Shown piece after piece: positions 10,085 to 17,810 of a stretch of DNA of 64,000 nt. Made by a program: the position numbers and the translations under genes. The notes beneath the pieces are model-generated. The model made no database searches. It saw nothing but the letters and a program-made list of their open reading frames with translations, and was not told the origin of the DNA. The DNA is taken from positions 248,001 to 312,000 of the forward strand of contig NZ_JAJLQW010000001.1 in the NCBI RefSeq assembly GCF_025548535.1, given 5' to 3'. The DNA is from Undibacterium sp. Jales W-56. GTDB lineage: Bacteria; Pseudomonadota; Gammaproteobacteria; Burkholderiales; Burkholderiaceae_D. How positions within the stretch are numbered: the stretch's first letter is position 1; the number at the start of each line of letters is the position of its first letter.

Positions 10085-11533
10085 ATGCGTCGACCTATCT
10101 CAGCCAGCTTATTACTGCTTTCCCTCGCTGGAGGCGCCTATGCGCAAGCGGTGCCGAACGACGAGCAGCGCAGCACCCTGAACGATCAACAAGAAGTCGC
10201 GGTGACGATTTATAACGAGAATCTGGCGCTGGTGAAAGACCAGCGCAAATTGCAGTTGAAGCACGGCGCATCGGCATTGGCATTCCGCGATGTCAGCGCC
10301 AGAATGCGACCGGAGACGGCCTTGCTGCGCAGCGTGACAGCGCCGGGCAGTCTCTCGGTATTGGAGCAGAATTTTGATTTTGACCTGCTCACGCCGCAAA
10401 AATTACTGGAAAAATATGTAGGGCGGAATGTGCATGTCATCCGCACCAACACCGCGACCGGACAAGAAACCACCGAGGCGGCGCAAGTCTTGTCGGCCAA
10501 TGGCGGCGTCGTGATGAAAATCGGCGACCGCATAGAGACCGGCATTCCTGGCCGCATTATCTACGGCGACGTGCCGGCGAATCTGCGCGATCGTCCTACC
10601 CTGGTGATGAGTCTGGATAATGCCGGTGCACAACAGCAGGACGTGGAACTCAGTTATCTCACTGCCGGTCTGGCATGGCGCGCTGACTATGTGGTTGAGC
10701 TTAATCCCACCGATGACAAGCTCGATATCTCGGGCTGGGTTACCCTGACCAATACGAGCGGCGCGACCTATCGCAACGCTAAACTGCAACTGGTCGCGGG
10801 CGACGTCAATCAAGTCAAGCCAAAGTTCGAAGGCCAGGTGCGTGCCATGGCAATGGCCGCCGCACCGCCTGCCAAGGCAAGAAATGATATGGCGGAAGAA
10901 TCGCTATTTGAATATCACTTGTACACGCTCGGCCGCCCGACCACGATTGCCGAGAACCAGACCAAACAAGTCGCCCTGTTGTCGGCGTCCGGCGTGCCGG
11001 TACGGAAGGAATTGCTATTGAGCGGCAATGATTATTACTACCAAAGCAGCTATGGCGATTTAGGACAAAAAATCAAAGTCGGTGTCTTCGTCGAATTTGA
11101 TAATAGAGAAAGCGCCCATCTCGGCATGCCTTTGCCAAAAGGCATAATCCGTGTGTACAAAAAAGATAATGCGGGCAATGCGCAATTCATCGGAGAAGAC
11201 AGCGTCGATCACACGCCAAAAAATGAAAAAGTGCGCTTGAAACTCGGTGACGCCTTTGACGTCACTGCCGATAAAAAGCAAACCGATTTCAAGAAGATTG
11301 CGGGCAGTGGCAAATACAATTATGTGTTTGAAAGTGCCTATGAACTCGTGTTGAAAAATGCCAAAAAAGAAGCCGTCGTCGTCACCGTACAAGAGCCGAT
11401 GCCGGGCGACTGGCAAGTCCTGAGCGAAAGTCATCCGCACACCAAAGGCGCCAGCAATACCGCTGTCTGGAAGATTAGCGTGCCGGCAGAAGGATCAACG
11501 AAATTGACTTACCGCAGTCTGGTCAAATATTGA
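10085..11533 (+). CDS. DUF4139 domain-containing exported protein
   Basis: This 482-aa protein has a signal peptide (about residues 1-19, ending AYAQ), so it is periplasmic or surface-associated. The body matches the DUF4139 type: an N-terminal region with VTIYNENLALVKDQR, a central beta-rich segment (SYLTAGLAWRADYVVEL) and a C-terminal half rich in short beta strands (TFKKIAGSGKYNY-like segments). No catalytic motif is evident and the function is unknown. The ATG used has AAAGAGAGG ten bases upstream; a longer in-frame extension lacks a ribosome site. A strong terminator follows. Confidence 0.82.
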   Translation: MRRPISASLLLLSLAGGAYAQAVPNDEQRSTLNDQQEVAVTIYNENLALVKDQRKLQLKHGASALAFRDVSARMRPETALLRSVTAPGSLSVLEQNFDFDLLTPQKLLEKYVGRNVHVIRTNTATGQETTEAAQVLSANGGVVMKIGDRIETGIPGRIIYGDVPANLRDRPTLVMSLDNAGAQQQDVELSYLTAGLAWRADYVVELNPTDDKLDISGWVTLTNTSGATYRNAKLQLVAGDVNQVKPKFEGQVRAMAMAAAPPAKARNDMAEESLFEYHLYTLGRPTTIAENQTKQVALLSASGVPVRKELLLSGNDYYYQSSYGDLGQKIKVGVFVEFDNRESAHLGMPLPKGIIRVYKKDNAGNAQFIGEDSVDHTPKNEKVRLKLGDAFDVTADKKQTDFKKIAGSGKYNYVFESAYELVLKNAKKEAVVVTVQEPMPGDWQVLSESHPHTKGASNTAVWKISVPAEGSTKLTYRSLVKY

Positions 11534-11558
11534 GTCGTATCAACGCCAGCAGATAAAT

Positions 11559-11590
11559 AAAAAGTCAGGCAAGGATTGCCTGACTTTTTA
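11559..11590 (+). terminator. Strong terminator after the DUF4139 gene
   Basis: A perfect stem AGTCAGGCAA / TTGCCTGACT with a GGA loop is flanked by A residues on the left and TTTTTA on the right, so it may work in both directions. Confidence 0.88.
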
Positions 11591-11593
11591 TTG

Positions 11594-11781
11594 GGACTCA
11601 CGCAAACCGCTTACCTCTATTCGCATGGAACTCGCAGGCTGGATGCGGCTTTCAGGGGCGTTTCGTGCCAACAGGCGCACCCGGCTTGCGGATTCGTTTT
11701 CATATCAACGCGCCATAGAGCCTTTCCTCTTGCTTTTCTCTGTGTCTCGGTGGTGAGAGATTCTGGTTTTTCCGTAAGTCC
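11594..11781 (+). repeat. MITE-like repeat, family 1, copy D
   Basis: GGACTCACGCAAA at the left end and TTTTTCCGTAAGTCC at the right end are slightly diverged terminal repeats. The core GGATGCGGCTTTCAGGGGCG is present, but the CTCTGTGTCTC stretch is shortened by about a dozen bases relative to copies B and C. Confidence 0.8.
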
Positions 11782-11821
11782 TATTTATTTGAGTAGTTGA
11801 TTGAGTAGTTGAGTTATCGAC

Positions 11822-12580
11822 TTACAAAAACATACCGCCCGATGCCTCCACCCGCTGTGCATTGATCCAGCCGCTGCCGTCCGACAACAAAGACGCGATC
11901 ACGCCGCCGATATCATCCGGCAAGCCGACGCGACCCAGCGCGGTCTGGCCGGCGATAAATTGATTCAACTGATTGTTGTCCCTGACCGCCCCGTCGCCGA
12001 AGTCGGTCTCAATCGCGCCCGGTGCGATCACGTTCACCGCGATGCCGCGCGCCCCCAGTTCTTTCGCCAGATATTTGGTCAGGATTTCGATCGCCCCTTT
12101 CATCGACGCGTAGGCCGCATAACCGGGCAGGGCGAAGCGGGTCAGCCCGGTCGAGACATTCAAGATGCGGCCATGGTCTGCGATCAGAGGCAGCAAAGCC
12201 TGGGTCAGGAAAAACACCCCCTTGAACTGAATATTCACCAATTGATCGAACTGCGCCTCGGTCGTCTCGGCGAACGTCGCATGAATGCCGATGCCCGCAT
12301 TGTTCACCAAAAAATCAAAATGCTGACGTTGCCAGGTCTGGTTCAAAGCAGCATGCACTTGATTGCTGAACTCGGGGAAGCTGGCGGCCTGGCCCACATC
12401 GAGTTGTAAAGCGATCGCCTTGCGACCCAGCGCTTCAATATCTGCCACGACCGCCAAGGCATCGGCTGCCTTGCTTTGGTAGGTCAGGATGATATCGACA
12501 CCTTGTTGCGCGAGTTGCAGCGCCGCGTTCTTGCCCAAGCCACGACTGCCACCGGTAATAAGAGCGATTTTTTGCGTCAT
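11822..12580 (-). CDS. SDR-family oxidoreductase
   Basis: A classical short-chain dehydrogenase/reductase (252 aa) with the nucleotide motif TGGSRGLG at residues 9-16, NNAGIG, and the catalytic Tyr/Lys in YASMKG. It should use NAD(P)H on an unknown carbonyl or alcohol. It is transcribed away from the LysR gene; the shared 141-base interval holds a perfect dyad that is a good regulator site. This arrangement suggests that the LysR protein controls the enzyme. Substrate unknown. Confidence 0.88.
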   Translation of the reverse strand: MTQKIALITGGSRGLGKNAALQLAQQGVDIILTYQSKAADALAVVADIEALGRKAIALQLDVGQAASFPEFSNQVHAALNQTWQRQHFDFLVNNAGIGIHATFAETTEAQFDQLVNIQFKGVFFLTQALLPLIADHGRILNVSTGLTRFALPGYAAYASMKGAIEILTKYLAKELGARGIAVNVIAPGAIETDFGDGAVRDNNQLNQFIAGQTALGRVGLPDDIGGVIASLLSDGSGWINAQRVEASGGMFL

Positions 12581-12680
12581 TTTTGCTACTCCTGGTTAAT
12601 GTGTATTGCCCAAGCTGTTTGGGATGGAGGCAGTGTATAACTTCGATAAGGCGACATAAAGACAGTTAAAATGATTGCAC

Positions 12681-12699
12681 TGTTCGTTTTGTACGAACA
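12681..12699. promoter_or_regulatory. Candidate LysR operator between SDR and LysR genes
   Basis: A perfect dyad TGTTCGT-N5-ACGAACA contains the T-N11-A core typical of LysR-type sites. It sits 23 bases before the LysR start codon, inside the divergent interval. Confidence 0.6.
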
Positions 12700-12721
12700 A
12701 TAAAAAACGAGGAGGATTGCC

Positions 12722-13645
12722 GTGAATCGTCTGGAAGCCATGCAAATCTACGTACGGGTTGCTGAACTCGCCAGTTTTACCCAGGCAGCGGACAGCCTGG
12801 GTTTGCCCAAGGCCAGCATCTCCATAGCGATCAAGCAGCTCGAAAGCCTGCTCGGCACCCGCTTGCTGAATCGCACCACGCGCACAGTCCAGATGACGCA
12901 GGACGGCGTCCTGTTCTACGAGCGCAGCAAAGACATGCTGGCCGACATGGATGAGTTGCAGGCCATGTTCCAGCAAGGCGAGGGCGAGATCAGCGGACGC
13001 TTGCGCATCGACCTGCCGATTGGTGTGGCGCGCTATATTCTGATTCCACGCTTACCGGAATTTTTGCAAGGTTTGCCGAAGCTGGAGATTGAAATCAGCA
13101 GTACCGACCGCCGCGTCGATCTGGTCAGGGAGGGCTTTGATTGCGTGATGCGCATCGGCGCGCTCAGCAGTCTGGGCGAGAGCGCGCTGATCGCCAGGCA
13201 GTTGGGCGAGTTGCGACAGATCAATTGCGCCAGTCCCGATTATCTGGCGCGTTTTGGTACGCCGCAGTCGCTGGAAGATTTGCGTCAGCATCGCCTGATT
13301 CATTACACGTCCAACTTTGGCGGCAAGCCGGTGGGATTTGAATACGTCGAGAATGGACAAAACAAAACCCAGAAGATGAGCGGCAGTATCACGGTCAATA
13401 ACAGCGACGCCTATCAAGCCGCATGTCTGGCGGGTTTTGGCATTATCCAGGTACCGGTGATCGGCATGCAACGCGAGCTGATTGCGGCAGGACGCTTGGT
13501 TGAAATTTTGCCTGCTTACACGGCACAAGCGATGCCGGTCTCTTTGTTATATGCAAACCGGCGACATCTGCCCAAACGCACGCAACGATTGATGAACTGG
13601 ATCGCCGAGGTGATGGCAGCGTATCTGATGACGTCGTCGGATTGA
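12722..13645 (+). CDS. LysR-family transcriptional regulator
   Basis: This 307-aa protein starts with a LysR winged helix-turn-helix (about residues 1-60, with FTQAADSLGLPKASISIAIK) followed by the periplasmic-binding-protein-like effector domain. The start is GTG, preceded by an excellent GAGGAGG ribosome site. It is divergent from the SDR gene and probably regulates both. The effector is unknown; similarity to the AaeR/PecT-like group is only a general impression. Confidence 0.9.
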   Translation: MNRLEAMQIYVRVAELASFTQAADSLGLPKASISIAIKQLESLLGTRLLNRTTRTVQMTQDGVLFYERSKDMLADMDELQAMFQQGEGEISGRLRIDLPIGVARYILIPRLPEFLQGLPKLEIEISSTDRRVDLVREGFDCVMRIGALSSLGESALIARQLGELRQINCASPDYLARFGTPQSLEDLRQHRLIHYTSNFGGKPVGFEYVENGQNKTQKMSGSITVNNSDAYQAACLAGFGIIQVPVIGMQRELIAAGRLVEILPAYTAQAMPVSLLYANRRHLPKRTQRLMNWIAEVMAAYLMTSSD

Positions 13646-13676
13646 ATCTTGCATGGCAGTGCCGGGGTCAAGATAC

Positions 13677-14441
13677 TTAACAGCCCCATGAGTGCAGCGA
13701 TGCAGTAGGCGCATTTTTTCCAGGTTTTGCCGTGGATGACAGCAAAATCATCGCGCCGCCGCTATTCGATCCGTCGATTTCGATAATGAAGTCGGGGAAG
13801 CCGTCGCCATCGATATCGCTGATTCCTACCACGCGCGAGGCCCAGCCGAAATAACCAAGAGCATATTCAAATTGCTTACCGTCGTATTCAATAAAATACG
13901 TCGCACCTTCGCCGTAGGGCGCACCATTTTTTCCTTTGAGGCCATTTTGTACCCGCATGCCAAACGGCACGCCATTCAGGCTTAAACGGTATTGATAATC
14001 GAGTTCGGGGTTTAAGATATTACTGCCGTTTTTAAACATATACAAAGGATGCTTGCCTTCCTTGATATTGGAGCCGGGTACGCGCAGATACATGATGCTG
14101 TCGGTTTCTTGCTTCTGCTGCTCTGCAGCGTCAGCTTCTGAAACACCGTTCTTGTCGGGGATTTGACGGATAATTTCTTTCAGCCAATCGAGATTCTTTT
14201 CTTTAGCTGACGACGCCTGAATCTGTAAGGTATTCCCATTGATCATCAAGCTATACCACTGATCTTTAGGCCATTTGGACGGCAACAACTGTTCAAATCG
14301 TTTCGGCACTCCATAACTCCCGACCCCTTGTCTCCATTCACCCGATCTGAGCAAGACGCCGACTTCTTTATCGGCTGCGTGGTTCAAGGCAGCCGGCAAT
14401 AAGGTGATCAACAAAATGAGAAGTTGCTTGATAGTTTTCAT
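13677..14441 (-). CDS. Exported hypothetical protein
   Basis: A 254-aa protein with a signal peptide (residues 1-22, hydrophobic LLILLITLLPAALNHA). The C-terminal part carries DIDGDGFPDFIIEIDGSNSG, an Asp/Gly-rich pattern like FG-GAP or VCBS calcium-binding repeats. I do not recognise a family. It lies 84 bases downstream of the PA2778-type gene on the same strand, so co-expression is possible. Likely periplasmic. Confidence 0.7.
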   Translation of the reverse strand: MKTIKQLLILLITLLPAALNHAADKEVGVLLRSGEWRQGVGSYGVPKRFEQLLPSKWPKDQWYSLMINGNTLQIQASSAKEKNLDWLKEIIRQIPDKNGVSEADAAEQQKQETDSIMYLRVPGSNIKEGKHPLYMFKNGSNILNPELDYQYRLSLNGVPFGMRVQNGLKGKNGAPYGEGATYFIEYDGKQFEYALGYFGWASRVVGISDIDGDGFPDFIIEIDGSNSGGAMILLSSTAKPGKNAPTASLHSWGC

Positions 14442-14525
14442 AATAGGCCTAACAGACGTCGTATTTTTCGATGAATTGAATTTGCAGGGCGATCAGGTCA
14501 GCCATACCCATGACGCACGAGAACG

Positions 14526-15479
14526 TTATTCTCCGTCGATCTTACGCTGCAAACTAAGATATTGCGGCAATCGAACACCGCCCAGCGCAACCGCGTGCGC
14601 AATCGCCGTAGCAGCTTCTTGACGCTGTCCCAGATCCAGTAAAGTTTGTGCCAGATTGTTCCAGGCATCGGCAAAGTCAGGATGCATCTGCAGCGTCGCC
14701 CGATAAGCGTCGGCGGCTAGCGGCAGCAGTTTTAAGGCATACGCCGTATTGCCCGCGCCGATTAATAAAGTGCGATGGTCCGGCCATTTTTTTAACGCCG
14801 TGGCATACGCGGTTTGCGCTGCCAGCGGATTGCTGCGTTCCAATGCCGCAATAGATGCAGCGAAGCGCTCCGCCTCTGCCGTGGCGGGCAGGCGATCCGG
14901 CGCCAGCGCCACCATCGCCCAGTAGTCGCCGCGTGCCCAGGTGCGCTCAAAGGTGAACAAGGACATTTCCGCCCGTGCAGTGCGGCCCGAATGCAAGATG
15001 AGTTGATTACGGGCGCGGTCAAATCCGATGACAACGGCGTAATGCCATACCGGATAAACCGGCAGCGACAGATTCTGGAAAACTAATACCGGATGCCCCG
15101 CCGCCACCTCGCGCAACAGCGCTTCTATGGTGGGGCTGATCACATACCCCGGCACGCCATTGCGGCGGCTGGCAACCAGCATCTCAAGCTGCAATGAGCC
15201 TTTGCGTCCCGGCAAATAGACCTGCCCTACCAAGGCGTCGGGCGTAACCTGGACGCCAGCCGCCTGCAGCACCATCGCCAGGGCGGCGGGGCCGCACTCG
15301 AATTCTTCCTGGGGGAAAAACGGTACGTCTTTCATCTCCGTTTGTGCAGGAAGATCAGCGGGCCAATGCCCGGCTAGGTCGAGCATCTGCGGCGTCGCAC
15401 ATCCCGCCAATGTCAACACAGCTAAAACAAAAACCCCCGCAATCGCGGGGGAGATTTGTCGAAAGACGCGTCGTATCAT
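14526..15479 (-). CDS. PA2778-family cysteine peptidase lipoprotein with TPR region
   Basis: A 317-aa predicted lipoprotein (lipobox LAGC, Cys27). Residues 55-160 look like a C39-type papain-fold peptidase: Cys62 in EFECGPAAL and His146 in VWHYAVVIGFD are the likely catalytic pair. From about residue 200 there are tetratricopeptide-like helices (NPLAAQTAYATALKKWP, DAWNNLAQTLLDLG). Its ATG overlaps the TGA of the upstream PA2779-type gene, a pairing typical of this family. The true role is undescribed; processing of a peptide or envelope protein is a guess. Its signal-peptide codons contain a terminator-like hairpin. Confidence 0.85.
   Translation of the reverse strand: MIRRVFRQISPAIAGVFVLAVLTLAGCATPQMLDLAGHWPADLPAQTEMKDVPFFPQEEFECGPAALAMVLQAAGVQVTPDALVGQVYLPGRKGSLQLEMLVASRRNGVPGYVISPTIEALLREVAAGHPVLVFQNLSLPVYPVWHYAVVIGFDRARNQLILHSGRTARAEMSLFTFERTWARGDYWAMVALAPDRLPATAEAERFAASIAALERSNPLAAQTAYATALKKWPDHRTLLIGAGNTAYALKLLPLAADAYRATLQMHPDFADAWNNLAQTLLDLGQRQEAATAIAHAVALGGVRLPQYLSLQRKIDGE
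15424..15451 (-). terminator. Intrinsic-terminator-like hairpin inside the PA2778-type gene
   Basis: On the minus strand, CCCCCGC-GATT-GCGGGGG is followed directly by TTTTTGTTTT, about 30 bases after the start codon. It has all the parts of a Rho-independent terminator, yet it encodes the hydrophobic residues PAIAGVFVL of the signal peptide. Confidence 0.65.
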
Positions 15480-15865
15480 CTTACCGAACGGGTAAATGGA
15501 AACACCTTAGTCAAACCCAGAATATCGGTCACCAGCAAAATGATAAACACCGTGAAGATAATGCCTAAAATTTCTCCACCAGCAGGTGCTTTATCGATGC
15601 GGCCGGCGAGTTGGGCTACCTCGGCATCCGACATGGCATTCACGCGTTCCAGGGCCGCATCGCCGTTGACGCCTTGTTGTTGCATGGCGTTACGGACATC
15701 CGCGCGATTGAAAAAATTTGTCACCCGTTCGCGGTTCGCGGCAGAAACTGTGGTGGACATGCTTTCATCCGTCGGCACGATCTCTGCGTGGGCGGCGATT
15801 GGCATGCCAACCAGCGTTGTTGTCACGATCATCGTGGCGGACACCAGTCGTTTAAAAGCGCTCAT
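15476..15865 (-). CDS. PA2779-family small membrane protein
   Basis: A 129-aa protein with a signal peptide (MSAFKRLVSATMIVTTTLVG...AHA), a short helical soluble part (REVTNFFNRADVRNAMQQ-like, with NAMSDAEVAQLAGRID), and a C-terminal membrane helix (ILGIIFTVFIILLVTDILGL). This architecture is that of the PA2779 family, found beside PA2778-type peptidases. The ATG chosen has AGGAGA five bases upstream; the longer frame has no ribosome site. Its stop overlaps the peptidase start by four bases, so the pair is translationally coupled. Function unknown; it could be the substrate or partner of the peptidase. Confidence 0.82.
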   Translation of the reverse strand: MSAFKRLVSATMIVTTTLVGMPIAAHAEIVPTDESMSTTVSAANRERVTNFFNRADVRNAMQQQGVNGDAALERVNAMSDAEVAQLAGRIDKAPAGGEILGIIFTVFIILLVTDILGLTKVFPFTRSVR

Positions 15866-16104
15866 AAAATTCTCTCCTGAAAATATAGATAAAATTGATT
15901 TGGCATCATTTGCCAAACTTCTGGGTAATAGTGCGTAGTGCGGAGGACATCTGACGGAATCTGATTGCATGAAAGACCAGCCATTACCTTTTATTTTCTG
16001 ATTATCGTTGAAGCATTCGGGCATGGCAAGCAGCGATTACGAATCGTAACAAATCGGATAAAAAGGGGGGTAATCAAGCCGGACAACATTGCCTACGCTT
16101 ACCT

Positions 16105-16458
16105 TCACTCTTCGTCGTCAAACTCTTCCGCAAGATTTTTCCAGCCGTGGCGCGCCGCGAATACGCAAAACTCTTCCGGCGCTTCCAGCACGATCATTTT
16201 TCTTTCTTGCAGGCCCAGATCGCTATGTCCAAAGTCCGGACCGACATAGCCGAGTTCACGCAACCTTGTCATGATCTGACTGAGCAGCACTTTATCGTTG
16301 TACAGGCCATTCTCTATCGGCGCAGCAAAGTCGATGTAGACATCGATGATGCCGTAGCCTTCATCAAAAATCCGGATCGCTTTGATGTTGTGGCTGCTGC
16401 CACTGGCGTCGATGGCTTTGAATGGGCCGCTTAATTGGATGTCTGTGTCTGTTGTCAT
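16105..16458 (-). CDS. Conserved-looking hypothetical protein
   Basis: A 117-aa soluble acidic protein without signal peptide or membrane segment. It has an alternating beta pattern (IDVYIDFAAPI) and ends in the acidic run EEFDDEE. No family recognised. It is in normal local codon usage, stands alone on the minus strand and is separated from its neighbours by gaps of about 130 and 240 bases that hold no obvious signals. Confidence 0.6.
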   Translation of the reverse strand: MTTDTDIQLSGPFKAIDASGSSHNIKAIRIFDEGYGIIDVYIDFAAPIENGLYNDKVLLSQIMTRLRELGYVGPDFGHSDLGLQERKMIVLEAPEEFCVFAARHGWKNLAEEFDDEE

Positions 16459-16591
16459 TTTGGAGTTTGAAATTGAATTGAGTGATGAATTAAACGCTCT
16501 ATTGGATAGAGTTCAGTCCGTAGATACTGTCTTGAAGATCAAGCGAATTCTGCATTAAAAGGCGTTGAAAGCGGGGGAAAATTTATTTTGA

Positions 16592-17290
16592 TTAATTTGC
16601 ACAGTCATTATTTATTTTTTCCTTGAAGTCGGCGACTTCCATCATTCCATTTGGTCCAAAAAATATTTCAATATTCCCGTCAATTCGACCGTCGTGTACA
16701 TCGTATTCAATATGAGCGTTGCCATGCGGATTTGTAGGTGGGGGTATTCTTGTCTCAAAAAAAATCAATCGTGGCGTCTCTTTCCATCCTTTTCCAAGAA
16801 CTCGCTCAACCTCTTCAAACGTATATTCACTATCAACGCTGATGTGCATGAAAAAACGAGTTTCGATACTGGTAACGTTCTTTAGTGTTCTATTGAACGC
16901 CAAAGAAAATCCTGGGAATTCTGCGCTACCGCTGATCGTGCTCTTAAACATTTTTCCGAAATTGAATACTTCACCGGATACGCCATCGGAAGAGCGATTC
17001 AATTTGACGTCGCCGCCACCGAACATGTGTATAAGATTCGACTCCGTCAAAAAATTTTCATCCAACATCAGATGATGATCGAACGCGAATTTGACGTTGG
17101 CCAATATCTCTAATGGGGTTGTTGGTTTCCTTACACTTGCGACTAAATTTTTCATTTTTGATATTGTTATTGAGTTGCACTCGCGCACACAAGGCTCAAT
17201 TTTGGGGACCGCCATCAATTCGCTGGCTTGCAAATTTGTTGATGCATAAAATATAAATACTGCAAGTAACTGTAGTAGTCGCAACCACAT
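16592..17290 (-). CDS. Exported hypothetical protein
   Basis: A 232-aa protein with a signal peptide (MWLRLLQLLAVFIFYAS...) and no recognised domain. The ATG chosen has a GAGGAG ribosome site seven bases upstream, while an upstream in-frame TTG overlaps that site. Base composition is more A+T-rich than its neighbours, a possible sign of recent gain. Predicted periplasmic; function unknown. Confidence 0.6.
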   Translation of the reverse strand: MWLRLLQLLAVFIFYASTNLQASELMAVPKIEPCVRECNSITISKMKNLVASVRKPTTPLEILANVKFAFDHHLMLDENFLTESNLIHMFGGGDVKLNRSSDGVSGEVFNFGKMFKSTISGSAEFPGFSLAFNRTLKNVTSIETRFFMHISVDSEYTFEEVERVLGKGWKETPRLIFFETRIPPPTNPHGNAHIEYDVHDGRIDGNIEIFFGPNGMMEVADFKEKINNDCAN

Positions 17291-17422
17291 GTCTAATCTC
17301 CTCAAATTTCCGCGTTTTTGCGCCTGCCCCGACGGCTTTTATGTATTAAATGTGAGGCAATAGCGATCGCTGATAAATCGCCTTAAGCCGCTTGCACAAA
17401 CCATACGTCATTTGCGGCCACT

Positions 17423-17617
17423 ATGCGTTTTGGCGTTGGCGTACCCATAGCCCGCGTAGGTACGAATAGCGTCAGCGTATTCGCACGTATGGAATCGTTG
17501 AACAAACCAAGCAAAGTTTGTGCATATATATTCCATGTTTCACATACAACTCATGTTGCTCTAAAATCGAATCATGCGTGCGAATACGCTGACGCTATTC
17601 GCACCTACAAAACGCAT
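17423..17617. repeat. Large inverted repeat, REP/MITE-like
   Basis: Two 32-base arms at 17456-17487 and 17577-17608 are inverted copies with a single mismatch (GTAGGTACGAATAGCG... against GTAGGTGCGAATAGCG...). They enclose 89 bases. An outer ATGCGTTTT / AAAACGCAT pair extends the symmetry, with an extra 24-base piece on the left. Each arm is itself near-palindromic (GCGAATA...TATTCGC). It lies in the 520-base gap downstream of polA and holds no gene. Confidence 0.8.
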
Positions 17618-17723
17618 GCACTAATGCGCACCGCTTCACTCTTGTTAGCATCATCGGTGCGCATGGCGAACACTACAAATTCACACAGTTTTAATCGTGG
17701 AGCAATTATGTGGTTAAAACCCA

Positions 17724-17790
17724 AACCCGCAATCCCCATGTGCCTCGTGGCACGAAATGCCGCCAGCAGGCGCACCAGCACTGCGGTATT
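17724..17790 (-). repeat. MITE-like repeat, family 1, core remnant
   Basis: Only the core of the family survives: CCCGCAATC, GGCACGAAATGCC, GCAGGCGCACC and TGCGG, in the order seen in copy A. Both terminal repeats are missing. It lies just after the polA stop codon. Confidence 0.5.
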
Positions 17791-17810
17791 GGTTTTGAAA
17801 TTCAATCCAA

